Shown: positions 33,931-42,859 of the stretch, one piece after another
Numbering within the stretch: position 1 is the first letter of the stretch
Layout: the number at the start of each line of letters is the position of its first letter
Source: an uncultured Porphyromonadaceae bacterium
GTDB taxonomy: Bacteria; Bacteroidota; Bacteroidia; Bacteroidales; Muribaculaceae
Assembly: GCA_946414395.1 (NCBI GenBank)
Contig: CAMKOE010000003.1
Coordinates: 1 to 64,000, forward strand
Reading direction: 5' to 3'
Length of the DNA stretch: 64,000 bases
Program-made: the position numbers and the translations under genes
The notes under the pieces: model-generated
What the model was told of the DNA's origin: nothing
Seen by the model: only the letters and a program-made list of their open reading frames with translations
Database searches by the model: none

Positions 33931-36396
33931 TCACCTGAGTTTTGCGCCCAACTGGGTCTCGAGATTCTTGATGATCTTGTTCATGATGGCATCGATCTGC
34001 TTGTCGTTGAGGGTCTTCTCGTTGTCCTGCAGAATCATGCTGATGGCATAGGACTTCTTGCCAGCCTCCAGTTTGTTGCTCTCATAGACGTCGAACAGCG
34101 TCATCGACTTCAAGAGTTTCTTCTCGCTGGCCTCGACCACGCGGCGGATGTCGTCATAGGTCACCTCGCGGTCAACCAGCAACGCCAGGTCGCGGCGCAG
34201 GGGCAGCGTCTTGGGCAGGTCGCTGTACTTGATGTCCTTCTTCATGGCCATCTTGCAAGCGAGGTTCCAGTTCACCTGAGCGTAATAGACCGGTTGATCC
34301 ACATCAAAGCGCTTGGCCAGCGCCTCGTCCACAACGCCCATCACAGCCACGGTCTTGCCGCCACGGTTGCTGTAGCGCAGGGCCGGGTTCACCGTGTCGT
34401 CCTCATACTGCTCCACCGTCAAGTCGGCCAGGTTCACGCCCAGGTTCACGAGCATGTTCTCCAAGTCGGCCTTCAAGTCATAGACGTTGAGTGCCCTCAC
34501 CTTGTCGGCCCAGGACTCGTCATGATTGTTACCGGTGAGCCACATGGCCATCTGGGTGCTCTCGCTGTAGGGTGCAAGGGCCTTCTCCTCCTGGCTGATG
34601 CTGCCGTCATGGCTATAGACGTTGCCAAACTCATAGAGCCGCAGGTTGGGATTCTTGTGGTTGATATTACGAGCGATGCTCTCCAGACCGCCAAACAGCA
34701 GCGTCTGGCGCATGACGTTCAAGTCGCTGCTCAGCGGGTTCATGATCTTGACGCAAAGGTCGGCAGGATAGGTCGTCAAGCCCTCATAGTAGGCCCCCAC
34801 CGTGAGCGAGTTGTTCATGATCTCGTGATAGCCCACACTGGTCAACTGGTTGCTCACAATTTCCTGCTTGTCGTCACGGAAGTCCACGTCGGTCTTGTTC
34901 GACAGGCTGCTGTGCACCTCGCTGGTGAACTCGACATTGTTGTAGCCATACACGCGCAGGATGTCCTCCACGACGTCACAGGGGCGCTGCACGTCCACGC
35001 GATAGGGGGGCACTACAAGTTGCATCTTCTCCTCGTCCTCGGCCGTGATTTCCATCTCCAGGCTCTTGACGATGTTGCGGATCTCGTTATGGGGGATTTC
35101 CTTGCCGATGAGGCGCTTCACATAGTCATAGTGCAACTCAACGGGGAAACCGGGGAAATCGTGCTCCTTGACATCGATGATGTCGCCACAGATCTCTCCA
35201 CCGGCCAACTCCTTGACGAGCATGGCGGCCAGTTTCAGGTTATAGATGACACTATTGGGGTCAATGCCACGCTCAAAGCGGAACGACGCATCGGTGTTCA
35301 GGCCAAAGCGGCGAGCCGTCTTGCGTATCCACGTGGGATGGAAATAGGCCGACTCCAGGAAGACGTCGGTCGTGGCCTCGGTCACACCCGAGTCAAGACC
35401 GCCGAACACGCCACCGATGCACATCGGCTCCTCGCCGTTGCAGATCATCAGGTCGCGGTCGGTGAGCGTGCGCTCCACGCCATCCAGCGTGACAAACTTG
35501 GTGCCCGGCTCCACGGTCCTTACCACGATGCGGTCTCCCTTGACCTTGTTCAGGTCAAAGCAGTGCATGGGTTGTCCAGTGCCCAGCAGTATATAGTTGG
35601 TGATATCCACGATGTTGTTGATGGGACGCTGTCCCACAGCCAGCAACAGGTCACGCAGCCACTTGGGGCTCTCCTGCACCTTCACGCCGCGCACCGTCAG
35701 ACCCGCATAGCGCGGGCAGGCCTCGGCATTCTCGACAGTGACGGGGATACCGCCATCCTTGCGGTCGATGGCAAACTCCTCGACGCTGGGGCGATGCAGA
35801 TTGCCGTCCATGCCGTGACGCTTCATCCAGGCTGCCAGGTCGCGTGCCACACCATAGTGCGAGCCGCCGTCGATGCGGTTGGGGGTTAGGTCAACCTCGA
35901 TGAGGTAATCATCCTCGATGCCATAATACTCGGCAGCAGGGGTACCCACGACAGCGTCCTCGGGCAGGACGATAATACCGTCGTGGCTGGTGCCCACGCC
36001 GATCTCGTCCTCGGCACAGATCATGCCCAGGGACTCCTCGCCGCGCATCTTGGAACGCTTGATGGTGAATTCCTTGTCGCCGTCATAGAGTTTGGTGCCG
36101 ATGGTGGCCACAATGACCTTCTGGCCGGCGGCCACATTGGGCGCGCCGCAGACGATCTGCACGGGTTCGCCACCGTCACCCAGGTTGACGGTAGTGATGT
36201 GCAGGTGGTCGCTGTTGGGATGGTCGATACAGGTAACTACCTGACCAACAACCAGTCCACGCAGGCCGCCCTTGATGGTTTCCACTTGTTCCACTGCTCC
36301 CACTTCCAGACCCAGCGAGGTCAGCGCCTCGGCCACCTGATCAGGTGTCAGGTCGGTATCAATATAGCGTTTGAGCCATTTATAGGAAATATTCAT
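33931..36396 (-). CDS. pheT: phenylalanyl-tRNA synthetase beta subunit
   Basis: An 821-aa beta chain of the alpha2beta2 enzyme that charges tRNA-Phe. The N-terminal MNISYKWLKRYIDTDLTPDQVAEALTSLGLEV, the tRNA-binding domain (GLVVGQVVTCIDHPNSDHLHI, about 47-67), B3/B4 editing domain (about 210-390, with RFERGIDPN), B5 domain and C-terminal anticodon-binding FDX-ACB domain (SDLPKTLPLRRDLALLVD) are all in order. pheS is not in the window, as is usual in Bacteroidetes where the two are unlinked. A consensus promoter precedes the start. Confidence 0.97.
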   Translation of the reverse strand: MNISYKWLKRYIDTDLTPDQVAEALTSLGLEVGAVEQVETIKGGLRGLVVGQVVTCIDHPNSDHLHITTVNLGDGGEPVQIVCGAPNVAAGQKVIVATIGTKLYDGDKEFTIKRSKMRGEESLGMICAEDEIGVGTSHDGIIVLPEDAVVGTPAAEYYGIEDDYLIEVDLTPNRIDGGSHYGVARDLAAWMKRHGMDGNLHRPSVEEFAIDRKDGGIPVTVENAEACPRYAGLTVRGVKVQESPKWLRDLLLAVGQRPINNIVDITNYILLGTGQPMHCFDLNKVKGDRIVVRTVEPGTKFVTLDGVERTLTDRDLMICNGEEPMCIGGVFGGLDSGVTEATTDVFLESAYFHPTWIRKTARRFGLNTDASFRFERGIDPNSVIYNLKLAAMLVKELAGGEICGDIIDVKEHDFPGFPVELHYDYVKRLIGKEIPHNEIRNIVKSLEMEITAEDEEKMQLVVPPYRVDVQRPCDVVEDILRVYGYNNVEFTSEVHSSLSNKTDVDFRDDKQEIVSNQLTSVGYHEIMNNSLTVGAYYEGLTTYPADLCVKIMNPLSSDLNVMRQTLLFGGLESIARNINHKNPNLRLYEFGNVYSHDGSISQEEKALAPYSESTQMAMWLTGNNHDESWADKVRALNVYDLKADLENMLVNLGVNLADLTVEQYEDDTVNPALRYSNRGGKTVAVMGVVDEALAKRFDVDQPVYYAQVNWNLACKMAMKKDIKYSDLPKTLPLRRDLALLVDREVTYDDIRRVVEASEKKLLKSMTLFDVYESNKLEAGKKSYAISMILQDNEKTLNDKQIDAIMNKIIKNLETQLGAKLR

Positions 36397-36433
36397 AGTC
36401 TTGAATAAGAAATTATAATCGCTTAAAAACGTG

Positions 36434-36465
36434 CAAAATTACAAAAAATCTCTCTATCTGACAAC
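36434..36465 (-). promoter_or_regulatory. promoter of pheT-yebC
   Basis: On the minus strand a GTTG -33 element (36465-36462), 20 bp, and TAATTTTG (36441-36434), 38 bp before the pheT ATG. No T-box-like or attenuator structure is visible in the short leader. Confidence 0.7.
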
Positions 36466-36540
36466 GACATGACAATAAATATTGCCTCCCCGCGGTTTCG
36501 GCGAGATTCGGGCATGGTTTTCGGCTTGCCATTGACGGCA

Positions 36541-36579
36541 AAAAAAGGGGTGGCTGTGCGCATCACGCGTTAGCCACCC
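36541..36579 (-). terminator. terminator of the LytS/LytR-type operon
   Basis: Stem GGGTGGCT/AGCCACCC with an inner CGCG-rich loop, followed on the minus strand by CCTTTTTTT. A classic intrinsic terminator 50 bp after the regulator stop. Confidence 0.85.
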
Positions 36580-36628
36580 TGGAAAAGCTATGAGAAAAAA
36601 TATAATTACTTTTTGCAGATAATCGTCG

Positions 36629-37375
36629 TCACTTGGAGAGCATCTTCTTGCTCAGGTAGTTCATGAAGGTGTCCTTGTAGTTGTCACCGATGGGCAGGGA
36701 GACTCCATCCTCAAGAACGATATGGTTTTTCTTCACCTCACTGATCTTGTCCAGGTTGATGATGAATGACCGATGAATGCGCATAAACAGATTAGACGGC
36801 AGATGCTCCTCAATTTTCTTCATGCTGAAGAGGATGATTACCGGTTTCTCCTTGTCGTCACATGATATCCTCAAGTACTCGCTCATGGCCTCGATATAGC
36901 GGATGTGGCTGATGCCGATGCGCACAATCTTGTAGTCACTCTTGACAAAGATGATGCCGTCATCATTGACCTGGGTGGTGACATCGGTCATGGCCTGCTG
37001 TCTGATTTCACACACGTCGCGCACCTTCATGGCCACGGCCTCAAACTCATCGAAGCCGTAGGGCTTGAGCAGATAGCCGACGGCATTGGCCTTATAGCCC
37101 TCGATGGCATACTCGCTATAGGCGGTTGTGAACACCATGACTGGCCCCTTGCTCCCATGTGGATTCAAGGATTTGGCGAAATCAAGGCCGTTGAGGTCAG
37201 GCATGTTGATGTCCAGGAAGAGGGCATCTACCTCAACTTCACTGACAACCTTCTGGGCCTCGATGGCACTGTGGCACTGCGCGACAAGTTCCAGATAAGG
37301 AATCTTGTTGATATAGGTAACAAGTTTCTTGAGCGCTAGGGGCTCATCATCGATTGCAATACACTTTACACTCAT
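36629..37375 (-). CDS. LytTR-family response regulator
   Basis: A 248-aa regulator. The receiver domain (residues 1-120) has CIAIDDEPLALKKL with the acidic pair, phospho-acceptor Asp in DALFLDINMPDLNG (about 55) and the conserved TTAYSEYAIEGYKANAVGYLLKP. The C-terminal LytTR DNA-binding domain (about 140-245) shows IIFVKSDYKIVRIGISHIRYIEAMSEYLRI and FMRIHRSFIINLDKI. It is paired with the sensor kinase 49 bp upstream in the same operon. Target genes are not indicated. Confidence 0.94.
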   Translation of the reverse strand: MSVKCIAIDDEPLALKKLVTYINKIPYLELVAQCHSAIEAQKVVSEVEVDALFLDINMPDLNGLDFAKSLNPHGSKGPVMVFTTAYSEYAIEGYKANAVGYLLKPYGFDEFEAVAMKVRDVCEIRQQAMTDVTTQVNDDGIIFVKSDYKIVRIGISHIRYIEAMSEYLRISCDDKEKPVIILFSMKKIEEHLPSNLFMRIHRSFIINLDKISEVKKNHIVLEDGVSLPIGDNYKDTFMNYLSKKMLSK

Positions 37376-37424
37376 AGCCTTTCTCTGTTTTTTTAATTAT
37401 TAATGCTTTCTTGCAGGTTCATTG

Positions 37425-38543
37425 CTAGGGCGTCTCCTGCCTGGCCTTAAAGTCATCGGCCCGGCGAACAGGCAAGTTGAGCAACACGTCATAGGAATCA
37501 TCCATGTCATTGATATCCAGGGAATAGTCGTTGCCGTAGATGAGTTCCAGACGCTTGGTCACGTTGTTCAAGCCCACGCCCCCATATTCATGCTTGGCGT
37601 TGCTCTTGGTGTTGTGGCAATGGAAGAGCAGACGGCCATCCTTTTTCTCGATATCCACATCAATGCTCGAAGGCTTGTCATAGGACACGCCATGCTTGAA
37701 GGCGTTCTCCACAAAGGGGATAAACACCAGCGGCGCTATCACGATATCATCGGGGCCGTTATCGGGCACATCCAGATTGACGTTCACCTGATCGGTGTAG
37801 CGCAGTTTCATCAGGTTGAGATACTTCTTGAGAAACGTCAGGGCATTGTTGAGGGTGACATAACTGCTGTCGCTGTCATAGAGCAGGTAGCGCATCATGC
37901 GGGACATGTCCACGATGCTGTCCTTAGCCTGCTCGGGGTCAATATCCACCAGGGCATGGATATTATTGAGGGTGTTCATGATAAAGTGAGGATTGATCTG
38001 ATAGCGCAGGTAGTCCAGTTCCTGCTTGAGGCTCTGTTCCTTGAGTTTGGCCAGGTTTTTCTTCTCCTCCTCGCTGCGGTAGTAAATCTTCACACCCAGG
38101 TTGGCGCCAATCATCATGATGACGATGGTGAACATCGTCAAGTCGTGCCTGTTGATGGGCGGGCGCCCATGAGTGGGCTGGTCTGGAGGCGGAGGCATCA
38201 TGCTCGTGGGCTTGTCGGCCTTGTCGAGCGGGCGCGGGCCATCAGGGTGATGGACACAATGCACCATCTGGAACAGGGAGACAACGACAACAACCCCTGC
38301 AAGGTAATGATACACCTTGCGGTGGTTCAATAGCATGGGTGCCAGCACGTGATTGTGGATAAGAAAGACGACCAGAAATAGCAGCAGACTGTTGAAAGAC
38401 TCCATCAGACCCCACTTCACCCAGATAGGGTGGGCCGAGTCATAGTTAAATATCAACATGACGACAGGGGCCAGAAAGAGGATAATCCACACCGTGGTGT
38501 AGATGATGGTCTCCTGCTTGGTCTGCTTGCTGAAAATAGTCAT
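37425..38543 (-). CDS. LytS/YehU-type sensor histidine kinase
   Basis: A 372-aa membrane kinase. Four hydrophobic helices lie in the first 170 residues (IIYTTVWIILFLAPVVMLIF, LLLFLVVFLIHNHVLA, YLAGVVVVVSLFQMV and FTIVIMMIGANLGV), with a Pro/His-rich loop (MMPPPPDQPTHGRPPINRHD) between the last two. The His_kinase domain follows: LKQELDYLRYQINPHFIMNTLNNIHAL carries the phospho-acceptor His (about 195), and the HATPase region contains PLVFIPFVENAFKHG and GVGLNNVTKRL. No ligand-binding domain is present outside the helices, so it may sense a membrane state. Its partner regulator follows directly. Confidence 0.94.
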   Translation of the reverse strand: MTIFSKQTKQETIIYTTVWIILFLAPVVMLIFNYDSAHPIWVKWGLMESFNSLLLFLVVFLIHNHVLAPMLLNHRKVYHYLAGVVVVVSLFQMVHCVHHPDGPRPLDKADKPTSMMPPPPDQPTHGRPPINRHDLTMFTIVIMMIGANLGVKIYYRSEEEKKNLAKLKEQSLKQELDYLRYQINPHFIMNTLNNIHALVDIDPEQAKDSIVDMSRMMRYLLYDSDSSYVTLNNALTFLKKYLNLMKLRYTDQVNVNLDVPDNGPDDIVIAPLVFIPFVENAFKHGVSYDKPSSIDVDIEKKDGRLLFHCHNTKSNAKHEYGGVGLNNVTKRLELIYGNDYSLDINDMDDSYDVLLNLPVRRADDFKARQETP

Positions 38544-38569
38544 ATCGTCTCCTCGGAATAATGCTTTAA

Positions 38570-38600
38570 CAAAGGTAATGGCAATCTGCTAGATTCCAAA
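38570..38600 (-). promoter_or_regulatory. promoter of the LytS/LytR-type operon
   Basis: On the minus strand TTTG (38600-38597), 19 bp, TACCTTTG (38577-38570), about 27 bp before the kinase start. Confidence 0.7.
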
Positions 38601-38675
38601 ATTTTTTCAACAATATGCCTCGACAATTCAATGAAGGGGCACGAAAAGCCGATTATGGTCCTGATGAAAATGCCA

Positions 38676-38702
38676 ATGGACGCCCCGTTGCGGAACGTCC
38701 AT
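38676..38702 (-). terminator. probable terminator of pdxJ-exbB-exbD-tonB
   Basis: Stem ATGGACG/CGTCCAT with a GC-rich loop, 30 bp after the tonB stop on the minus strand. The T tract is short, so confidence is moderate. Confidence 0.5.
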
Positions 38703-38731
38703 CGTTACAAGTGCGGCATGATTCATGACGA

Positions 38732-39622
38732 TCAATGCCAGATGTAGGTAACCGTGCCGATGCCCTCGGTCATGGTGTTCTTGGGTACCGAGAAACGCGA
38801 CTTGAGGGCCGCCTGCTCACAGGCACGGCGCACCTCGGGATGCGACGCAAGGTCGCCGGTAGCGCTCACGGCACTGGCCTTGGTAACCTGTCCGCGGGGA
38901 TTGACCGTGACGCGGACGACCACACGGCCCGACCACTTGCTGTTGGGCACCGGTTTGGCCCAGTAGTCGAGGGTATAACCCACCAGTCCGCCGATGCCAG
39001 GCTTGCCGGCAAGGACTCCCTGATTGGAGTTACCGCTTGCCGAGCCCTGATGGCCACCGCCATTGCCGCCGCCGTTACCGAAGGCGTTCTTCACCCTGTT
39101 GTTGGTGGCATTGCTGGCTGTGGTCTTTTGCTCGCTGGTATTCTTGGCCTTGGTCTCCTGGGCCTCGGCGTTCTTGTTCTTGGCCTTGGGTTTCTCGACC
39201 ACCTTGTCATTCTGCTTGGTGGGGCCGGACTTCTTGGGTTCGGCCTCCTTGGGTTGCTCTTTCACCTTGTGTGGCGACTCGGTCTTCTGGGTAATGAGCG
39301 GCGGGGTCTTGTGGTTCACCTCACCGGCATCTTCCATGTCATCGGCCTCAATGTCGGGGTCGTCACCTTCCTCGGGCGAAGCGCTGGGGTCGGCTGTCTC
39401 CTGGTCCATGAGGTCGTTCTGGATATTGTCCATGGTGTTACCCAGCATCACATAGTCACCGCCAAACAAGATGGAGTCCTGCGCCAGTTGCGTGACGTCG
39501 AGCATGTTGGGATCCTGCTCATACCGCAAGGTGAAGCGCAGCAACAACGCCAGCGTGCCCACCGTGATGAGCAAGGTGAGCAAGAGAGCCCATAGGCTAT
39601 ATTTGCGGCGATCTTCTTCCAT
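38732..39622 (-). CDS. TonB-family energy transducer
   Basis: A 296-aa protein: one N-terminal membrane helix (YSLWALLLTLLITVGTLALLLRF, about 8-30), an acidic then Lys/Pro/Glu-rich periplasm-spanning stretch (about 75-170), a Gly/Asn-rich linker (FGNGGGNGGGHQGSASGNSN) and a TonB C-terminal domain. In that domain VVVRVTVNPRGQVTKASAV and ACEQAALKSRFSVPKN are typical. It transmits proton-motive force from ExbB/ExbD to outer-membrane receptors. It is the last gene of the pdxJ-exbB-exbD-tonB operon, 12 bp after exbD. Many Bacteroidales have exactly this gene order. Confidence 0.92.
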   Translation of the reverse strand: MEEDRRKYSLWALLLTLLITVGTLALLLRFTLRYEQDPNMLDVTQLAQDSILFGGDYVMLGNTMDNIQNDLMDQETADPSASPEEGDDPDIEADDMEDAGEVNHKTPPLITQKTESPHKVKEQPKEAEPKKSGPTKQNDKVVEKPKAKNKNAEAQETKAKNTSEQKTTASNATNNRVKNAFGNGGGNGGGHQGSASGNSNQGVLAGKPGIGGLVGYTLDYWAKPVPNSKWSGRVVVRVTVNPRGQVTKASAVSATGDLASHPEVRRACEQAALKSRFSVPKNTMTEGIGTVTYIWH

Positions 39623-39634
39623 CGTAGTGATGCG

Positions 39635-40123
39635 TTACTGGTTGCTGATTTCGGCTGGCGACGGTTGGGCGGCGGGGGCGGCGTTTTGCGGGCCGAAAGT
39701 CGCCTCGCTGGGCTTGGTGGCCAGGACGATTTTCACGCCTTGCTTGGACCCCTTGTCCAGGATCTCGACGATCTTGCCGTAATTGACTTCCTCGTCGGCA
39801 TAGACGGCTACAAACTCATTGGGGTTGCCGGCCTTCAGGGCCTGCATGAAGCCTTCGAGTTGCTCGGGAGCGATGGGCAAGAGGTCGCTCTCGCCGGTAT
39901 CACTCGTCTGGGTCGCATACATGTTCAGGTTCTTGTCAACATAGATGCGTGTCGAGGGCTTGATGGCCGTCTGCTCGCTGCTCTGCGGCAGATTCACTTC
40001 CAACGCCGATGGGAATACAAACGTCGAAGTGACCATGAAAAAGATGAGCAGCAGGAAGATGACGTCGGTCATCGATGCCATGCTGAACATCGACAGGGTT
40101 TTGTGTTGCCTCTTGAGTGCCAT
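39635..40123 (-). CDS. exbD: ExbD/TolR biopolymer transport protein
   Basis: A 162-aa protein with a short cytoplasmic N-terminus (MALKRQHKTLSMFSMASMTD), one membrane helix VIFLLLIFFMVTSTFVF whose preceding Asp (MTDVIFLLLIF) is the proton-channel residue, and a periplasmic domain. The C-terminal tail is Ala/Pro-rich. It lies 26 bp after exbB and 12 bp before tonB. Confidence 0.93.
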   Translation of the reverse strand: MALKRQHKTLSMFSMASMTDVIFLLLIFFMVTSTFVFPSALEVNLPQSSEQTAIKPSTRIYVDKNLNMYATQTSDTGESDLLPIAPEQLEGFMQALKAGNPNEFVAVYADEEVNYGKIVEILDKGSKQGVKIVLATKPSEATFGPQNAAPAAQPSPAEISNQ

Positions 40124-40149
40124 AAAGCGCAGATAGTGTGATGTGGTGA

Positions 40150-40941
40150 TTACTTAGCCGGCTCGTTGAGCAGGTCCATGAATTCCATCGTCTTGCCCTC
40201 GAGTTTGTTCATCACCTTGTTGACACGCGAGGTGAGGTAGTTGTAGGCAAACAGGGCGATAATGCCGACAATCAGACCCGCAACCGTGGTCACCAGGGCC
40301 TGATAGATGCCGCTGGCCAGGATGGTCACATTGCTGTTATTGCCGGCACTGGCCAACTGGAAGAAGGCCTGTACCATACCTAACACCGTACCCAAGAAAC
40401 CGATCATCGGGGCACCGGCAGCCGTGGTGGCCAGCCAGTTGAAGCCCTTCTCGAGTTTGGCAATCTCCATATTGCCCACGTTCTCGATAGAGACGAGCAC
40501 GTCGTTCATCGGGCGGCCGATGCGGGTCACGCCCTTCTCAATCATGCGCGAGTAGGGGGTGTTGGTGTCCTGACACAGTTTCAGGGCCTGGTCCACGTCA
40601 CCGCGGTGGATGTACTCCTTGATGCGTTCCATGAAGGATTTATCCTGACGGTTGGCGCGGTTGATGGCAAACAGGCGCTCAAAGAAGATGTAGATGCTCA
40701 CGATGGCCAGCAGTGCCAGCGGAATCATGAGCCATCCGCCTGCCATGGTCAGATCCCAAACCGAGAGTTCCTTGACAACGGGTTCGGCAGCAACGGGGGC
40801 TGTAGCGGCTGCAACAGCAGCAGCGCTATCGGTAACAACCTGAGCGGCGCTGTCCATGGCCTGCTGCAGGGTGTCGGCGGCCTGCTGAATCATCGTGTCG
40901 GCAGGCGTAACTTGGGCGAGAATCATGTTGAGAATTGACAT
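40150..40941 (-). CDS. exbB: ExbB/TolQ proton channel protein
   Basis: A 263-aa MotA/TolQ/ExbB family protein. An alanine-rich N-terminal extension (DTLQQAMDSAAQVVTDSAAAVAAATAPVAAEPVV) precedes three helices: WLMIPLALLAIVSIYIFFERLFAI (about 70-93), APMIGFLGTVLGMVQAFFQLA (about 170-190, the conserved core) and LVTTVAGLIVGIIALFAYNYL (about 217-237). With ExbD it powers TonB. It is the second gene of the operon, 62 bp after pdxJ. Confidence 0.94.
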   Translation of the reverse strand: MSILNMILAQVTPADTMIQQAADTLQQAMDSAAQVVTDSAAAVAAATAPVAAEPVVKELSVWDLTMAGGWLMIPLALLAIVSIYIFFERLFAINRANRQDKSFMERIKEYIHRGDVDQALKLCQDTNTPYSRMIEKGVTRIGRPMNDVLVSIENVGNMEIAKLEKGFNWLATTAAGAPMIGFLGTVLGMVQAFFQLASAGNNSNVTILASGIYQALVTTVAGLIVGIIALFAYNYLTSRVNKVMNKLEGKTMEFMDLLNEPAK

Positions 40942-41003
40942 GTCGATTCGTTAGTTGGTTATTTGGTTATTTCTTTATAATTAACAACGTGAAAACACGG
41001 GTT

Positions 41004-41717
41004 TTATTTTAAACAGTCCTTGTAAGCCTTGATTGTCGCCTCAAGACCCAGGTACAGGGCATCGCTGATGAGGGCATGACCGATCGAGACTTCCATGAGG
41101 TGCGGAACGTGCTGCTGGAAGAACTTGAGGTTGTGCAGATTCAGGTCATGACCGGCGTTCAGGCCCATGCCGACACTGTGGGCCGCAACGGCAGCAGCGG
41201 CAAACGGGGCGACAGCGCCCTCGGGGTCGTTGTCAAACTCCTCGGCAAAGGGGCCAGTGAATAACTCGACACGGTCGGCGCCAGTGCTTGCCGCGGCGCG
41301 GATGTTGTCCAGGTCGGTGCCCACAAAGATGCTGGTGCGGATGCCTGCCTCCTTGAGCCTGTCAACGATGCCGGTGAGAAACTCCATGTTGGGGGCCACA
41401 TCCCAGCCTGCCGACGAGGTGAGCACGTTGGGGGCGTCGGGAACGAGCGTCGCCTGGGTGGGCTTTACCGAGAGGACCAGTTCCATGAACTGCTCGCTGG
41501 GATAGCCCTCGATATTAAACTCGGTGCGCACCGCGGGGCGCAAGTCAAACACGTCGCTGCGGCGGATGTGACGCTCATCAGGACGGGGGTGCACAGTGAT
41601 GCCGTCAGCGCCAAAGCGCTCACAATCCATCGCTACCTGCAACACATTGGGTATGTTACCGCCACGCGCATTGCGCAGTGTGGCAATCTTATTCACATTT
41701 ACACTTAGGTTAATCAT
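41004..41717 (-). CDS. pdxJ: pyridoxine 5'-phosphate synthase PdxJ
   Basis: A 237-aa TIM-barrel enzyme that condenses 1-deoxyxylulose 5-phosphate with 3-amino-2-oxopropyl phosphate to pyridoxine 5'-phosphate. Diagnostic motifs: [41 protein letters not shown] (with the phosphate-binding His/Arg), [45 protein letters not shown] and [18 protein letters not shown]. It leads the operon with exbB, exbD and tonB; the link is conserved in Bacteroidales but the metabolic reason is not obvious. Confidence 0.97.
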   Translation of the reverse strand: MINLSVNVNKIATLRNARGGNIPNVLQVAMDCERFGADGITVHPRPDERHIRRSDVFDLRPAVRTEFNIEGYPSEQFMELVLSVKPTQATLVPDAPNVLTSSAGWDVAPNMEFLTGIVDRLKEAGIRTSIFVGTDLDNIRAAASTGADRVELFTGPFAEEFDNDPEGAVAPFAAAAVAAHSVGMGLNAGHDLNLHNLKFFQQHVPHLMEVSIGHALISDALYLGLEATIKAYKDCLK

Positions 41718-41738
41718 AGATTCAAAATAAAGTTTAGG

Positions 41739-41770
41739 TAGTACCGCTTACTACACAAGTTGCAAAAGTA
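41739..41770 (-). promoter_or_regulatory. -7 box and small palindrome upstream of pdxJ
   Basis: Minus-strand TACTTTTG (41770-41763) is a consensus -7; no clear -33. In the leader, GTAGTA-N5-TACTAC (41739-41755) is a short perfect palindrome that might bind a regulator. Confidence 0.5.
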
Positions 41771-42210
41771 ACTATTATTTTTCACATAGGCGTGATAAGG
41801 AATGTGATTCTTTCAAAAAAACTATTAACAAGGCGTCCTCGCCGTGTAACTATTCAGCGACCTCAAGTCACACAATGTCGCGAAGCGCTAAGACATTATT
41901 TATAAGGTGTTTACATTGCGTTCTCCTGATATTCATTTATTTCGTGATTCTGATAGGCAATTCTCCGATCCCGGTTGACAGCAAATGATAAATCCTTAAT
42001 ATGAAAGACTTAGCGGTCACGCGACTTAGGGCGAGAATTTGTGATTATGCGTTTTGGGTGAACAGTTACCGCGCCATGAGGCTGGAACCACACGGTTAAT
42101 AGCGGAAACATCACCCGCCCTGGAATGCTACCGGAATCCATAGTAAAAATCAAAAAAAAAGTCGTTGAAATGGGACTTTTTTGAAAAATTTCGCCCCGAT
42201 AGGCCGGGGT
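41771..42210. other. long intergenic region with degenerate repeats
   Basis: About 440 bp without a credible gene; the 73-aa ORF at 42010 lacks a signal and looks random. It holds the 14-mer CTATTCAGCGACCT (41850-41863), shared with 9314-9327. It also has two loosely inverted blocks, GTCTTAGCGCTTCGCGAC (minus, around 41880) and GACTTAGCGGTCACGCGAC (around 42007). These look like worn dispersed repeats. Confidence 0.45.
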
Positions 42211-42254
42211 AAAAAAATAACTGCCCGCCATGGATGGTGGCAGGTAGTTATTTG
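42211..42254 (-). terminator. terminator of the 42322 gene
   Basis: Stem AAATAACT/AGTTATTT extended by GCC/GGC pairs, followed on the minus strand by a T-rich run (TTATTTTTTTACC). Confidence 0.75.
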
Positions 42255-42302
42255 GATGATGATGTGTGTTTTTCCTTAAATCTAAGGATTACTAATTATT
42301 AT

Positions 42303-42315
42303 AAAATCTAAACAT
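42303..42315 (+). repeat. 13-mer complementary to the leader repeats of the 42322 gene
   Basis: AAAATCTAAACAT just after the stop codon. Its exact reverse complement occurs twice in the leader of the same gene (42788-42800 and 42809-42821). Confidence 0.6.
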
Positions 42316-42321
42316 TTTTCT

Positions 42322-42777
42322 CTACATAGTTTCGAACAATCGGTCCAATGCGCTGTTGCCCACAACCGATTTGGGTTGAATGATGGGCCCCAGGCCACTG
42401 GGTTGCAGGTCAGATTCGGTGCCTTTCCTGAAGGTCCATACAAAGGACGTGCCGACAGGTGTTGACACTGTCATCGTATAAACGCCGTCCAGCAAGCCCA
42501 TTACGCTTATCTCATCGTTGGGCCCGTAGGCCGTGACAACCCAAACGAAATCGGTCGTTTGGGAGTTAAAAAACACGTTGTAATACTCCGCAGAGCCTGA
42601 TATTTCAATCACCTTCCTATCGGAATCGTAGTACACAACTGGTCTTTCACTGTAACCAAATTGCTTTTTATAACGATCCTCTCCCGTAGTCTGGTGAGCA
42701 ATGTCTGGTCTATTTTGAGCCATCGCTGCCATACAGCAGACGATGGATAGTGTCAGTATGATGTAAATCCGTTTCAT
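42322..42777 (-). CDS. small secreted protein, possibly DUF3244-like
   Basis: I chose ATG 42777 (MKRIYIILTLSIVCCMAAMAQ), which gives a signal peptide; the track start at 42858 lies within the promoter. The 151-aa product (about 130 aa mature) has a beta-sandwich-like pattern: VIEISGSAEYYNVFF, FVWVVTAYGPNDEISVMGLLDGVYTMTVST and GTSFVWTFRKG. The LDGVYTMTV block resembles small Bacteroidales DUF3244 proteins, but the resemblance is loose. It stands alone with its own promoter and terminator and is AT-richer than neighbours. Confidence 0.7.
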   Translation of the reverse strand: MKRIYIILTLSIVCCMAAMAQNRPDIAHQTTGEDRYKKQFGYSERPVVYYDSDRKVIEISGSAEYYNVFFNSQTTDFVWVVTAYGPNDEISVMGLLDGVYTMTVSTPVGTSFVWTFRKGTESDLQPSGLGPIIQPKSVVGNSALDRLFETM

Positions 42778-42787
42778 AATTGATGCA

Positions 42788-42821
42788 ATGTTTAGATTTT
42801 GACAAAATATGTTTAGATTTT
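42788..42821 (+). repeat. tandem 13-mers in the leader of the 42322 gene
   Basis: ATGTTTAGATTTT at 42788-42800 and 42809-42821, period 21 bp, located between the predicted transcription start and the start codon. The inverted third copy is in the 3' untranslated region (42303). Confidence 0.6.
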
Positions 42822-42827
42822 CTGTTG

Positions 42828-42859
42828 CAAAGTTACAGTCAAAAGTCGAATTGACCAAA
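42828..42859 (-). promoter_or_regulatory. promoter of the 42322 gene
   Basis: On the minus strand TTTG (42859-42856), exactly 20 bp, TAACTTTG (42835-42828). Confidence 0.8.

Noticed and set aside
34294-35889. 531-aa plus-strand ORF opposite pheT
   Set aside because: Shadow of pheT with a His/Val/Ala-biased translation.
42010-42231. 73-aa minus-strand ORF in the long intergenic region
   Set aside because: No promoter or family features, and the sequence overlaps repeat remnants and the terminator of the 42322 gene.
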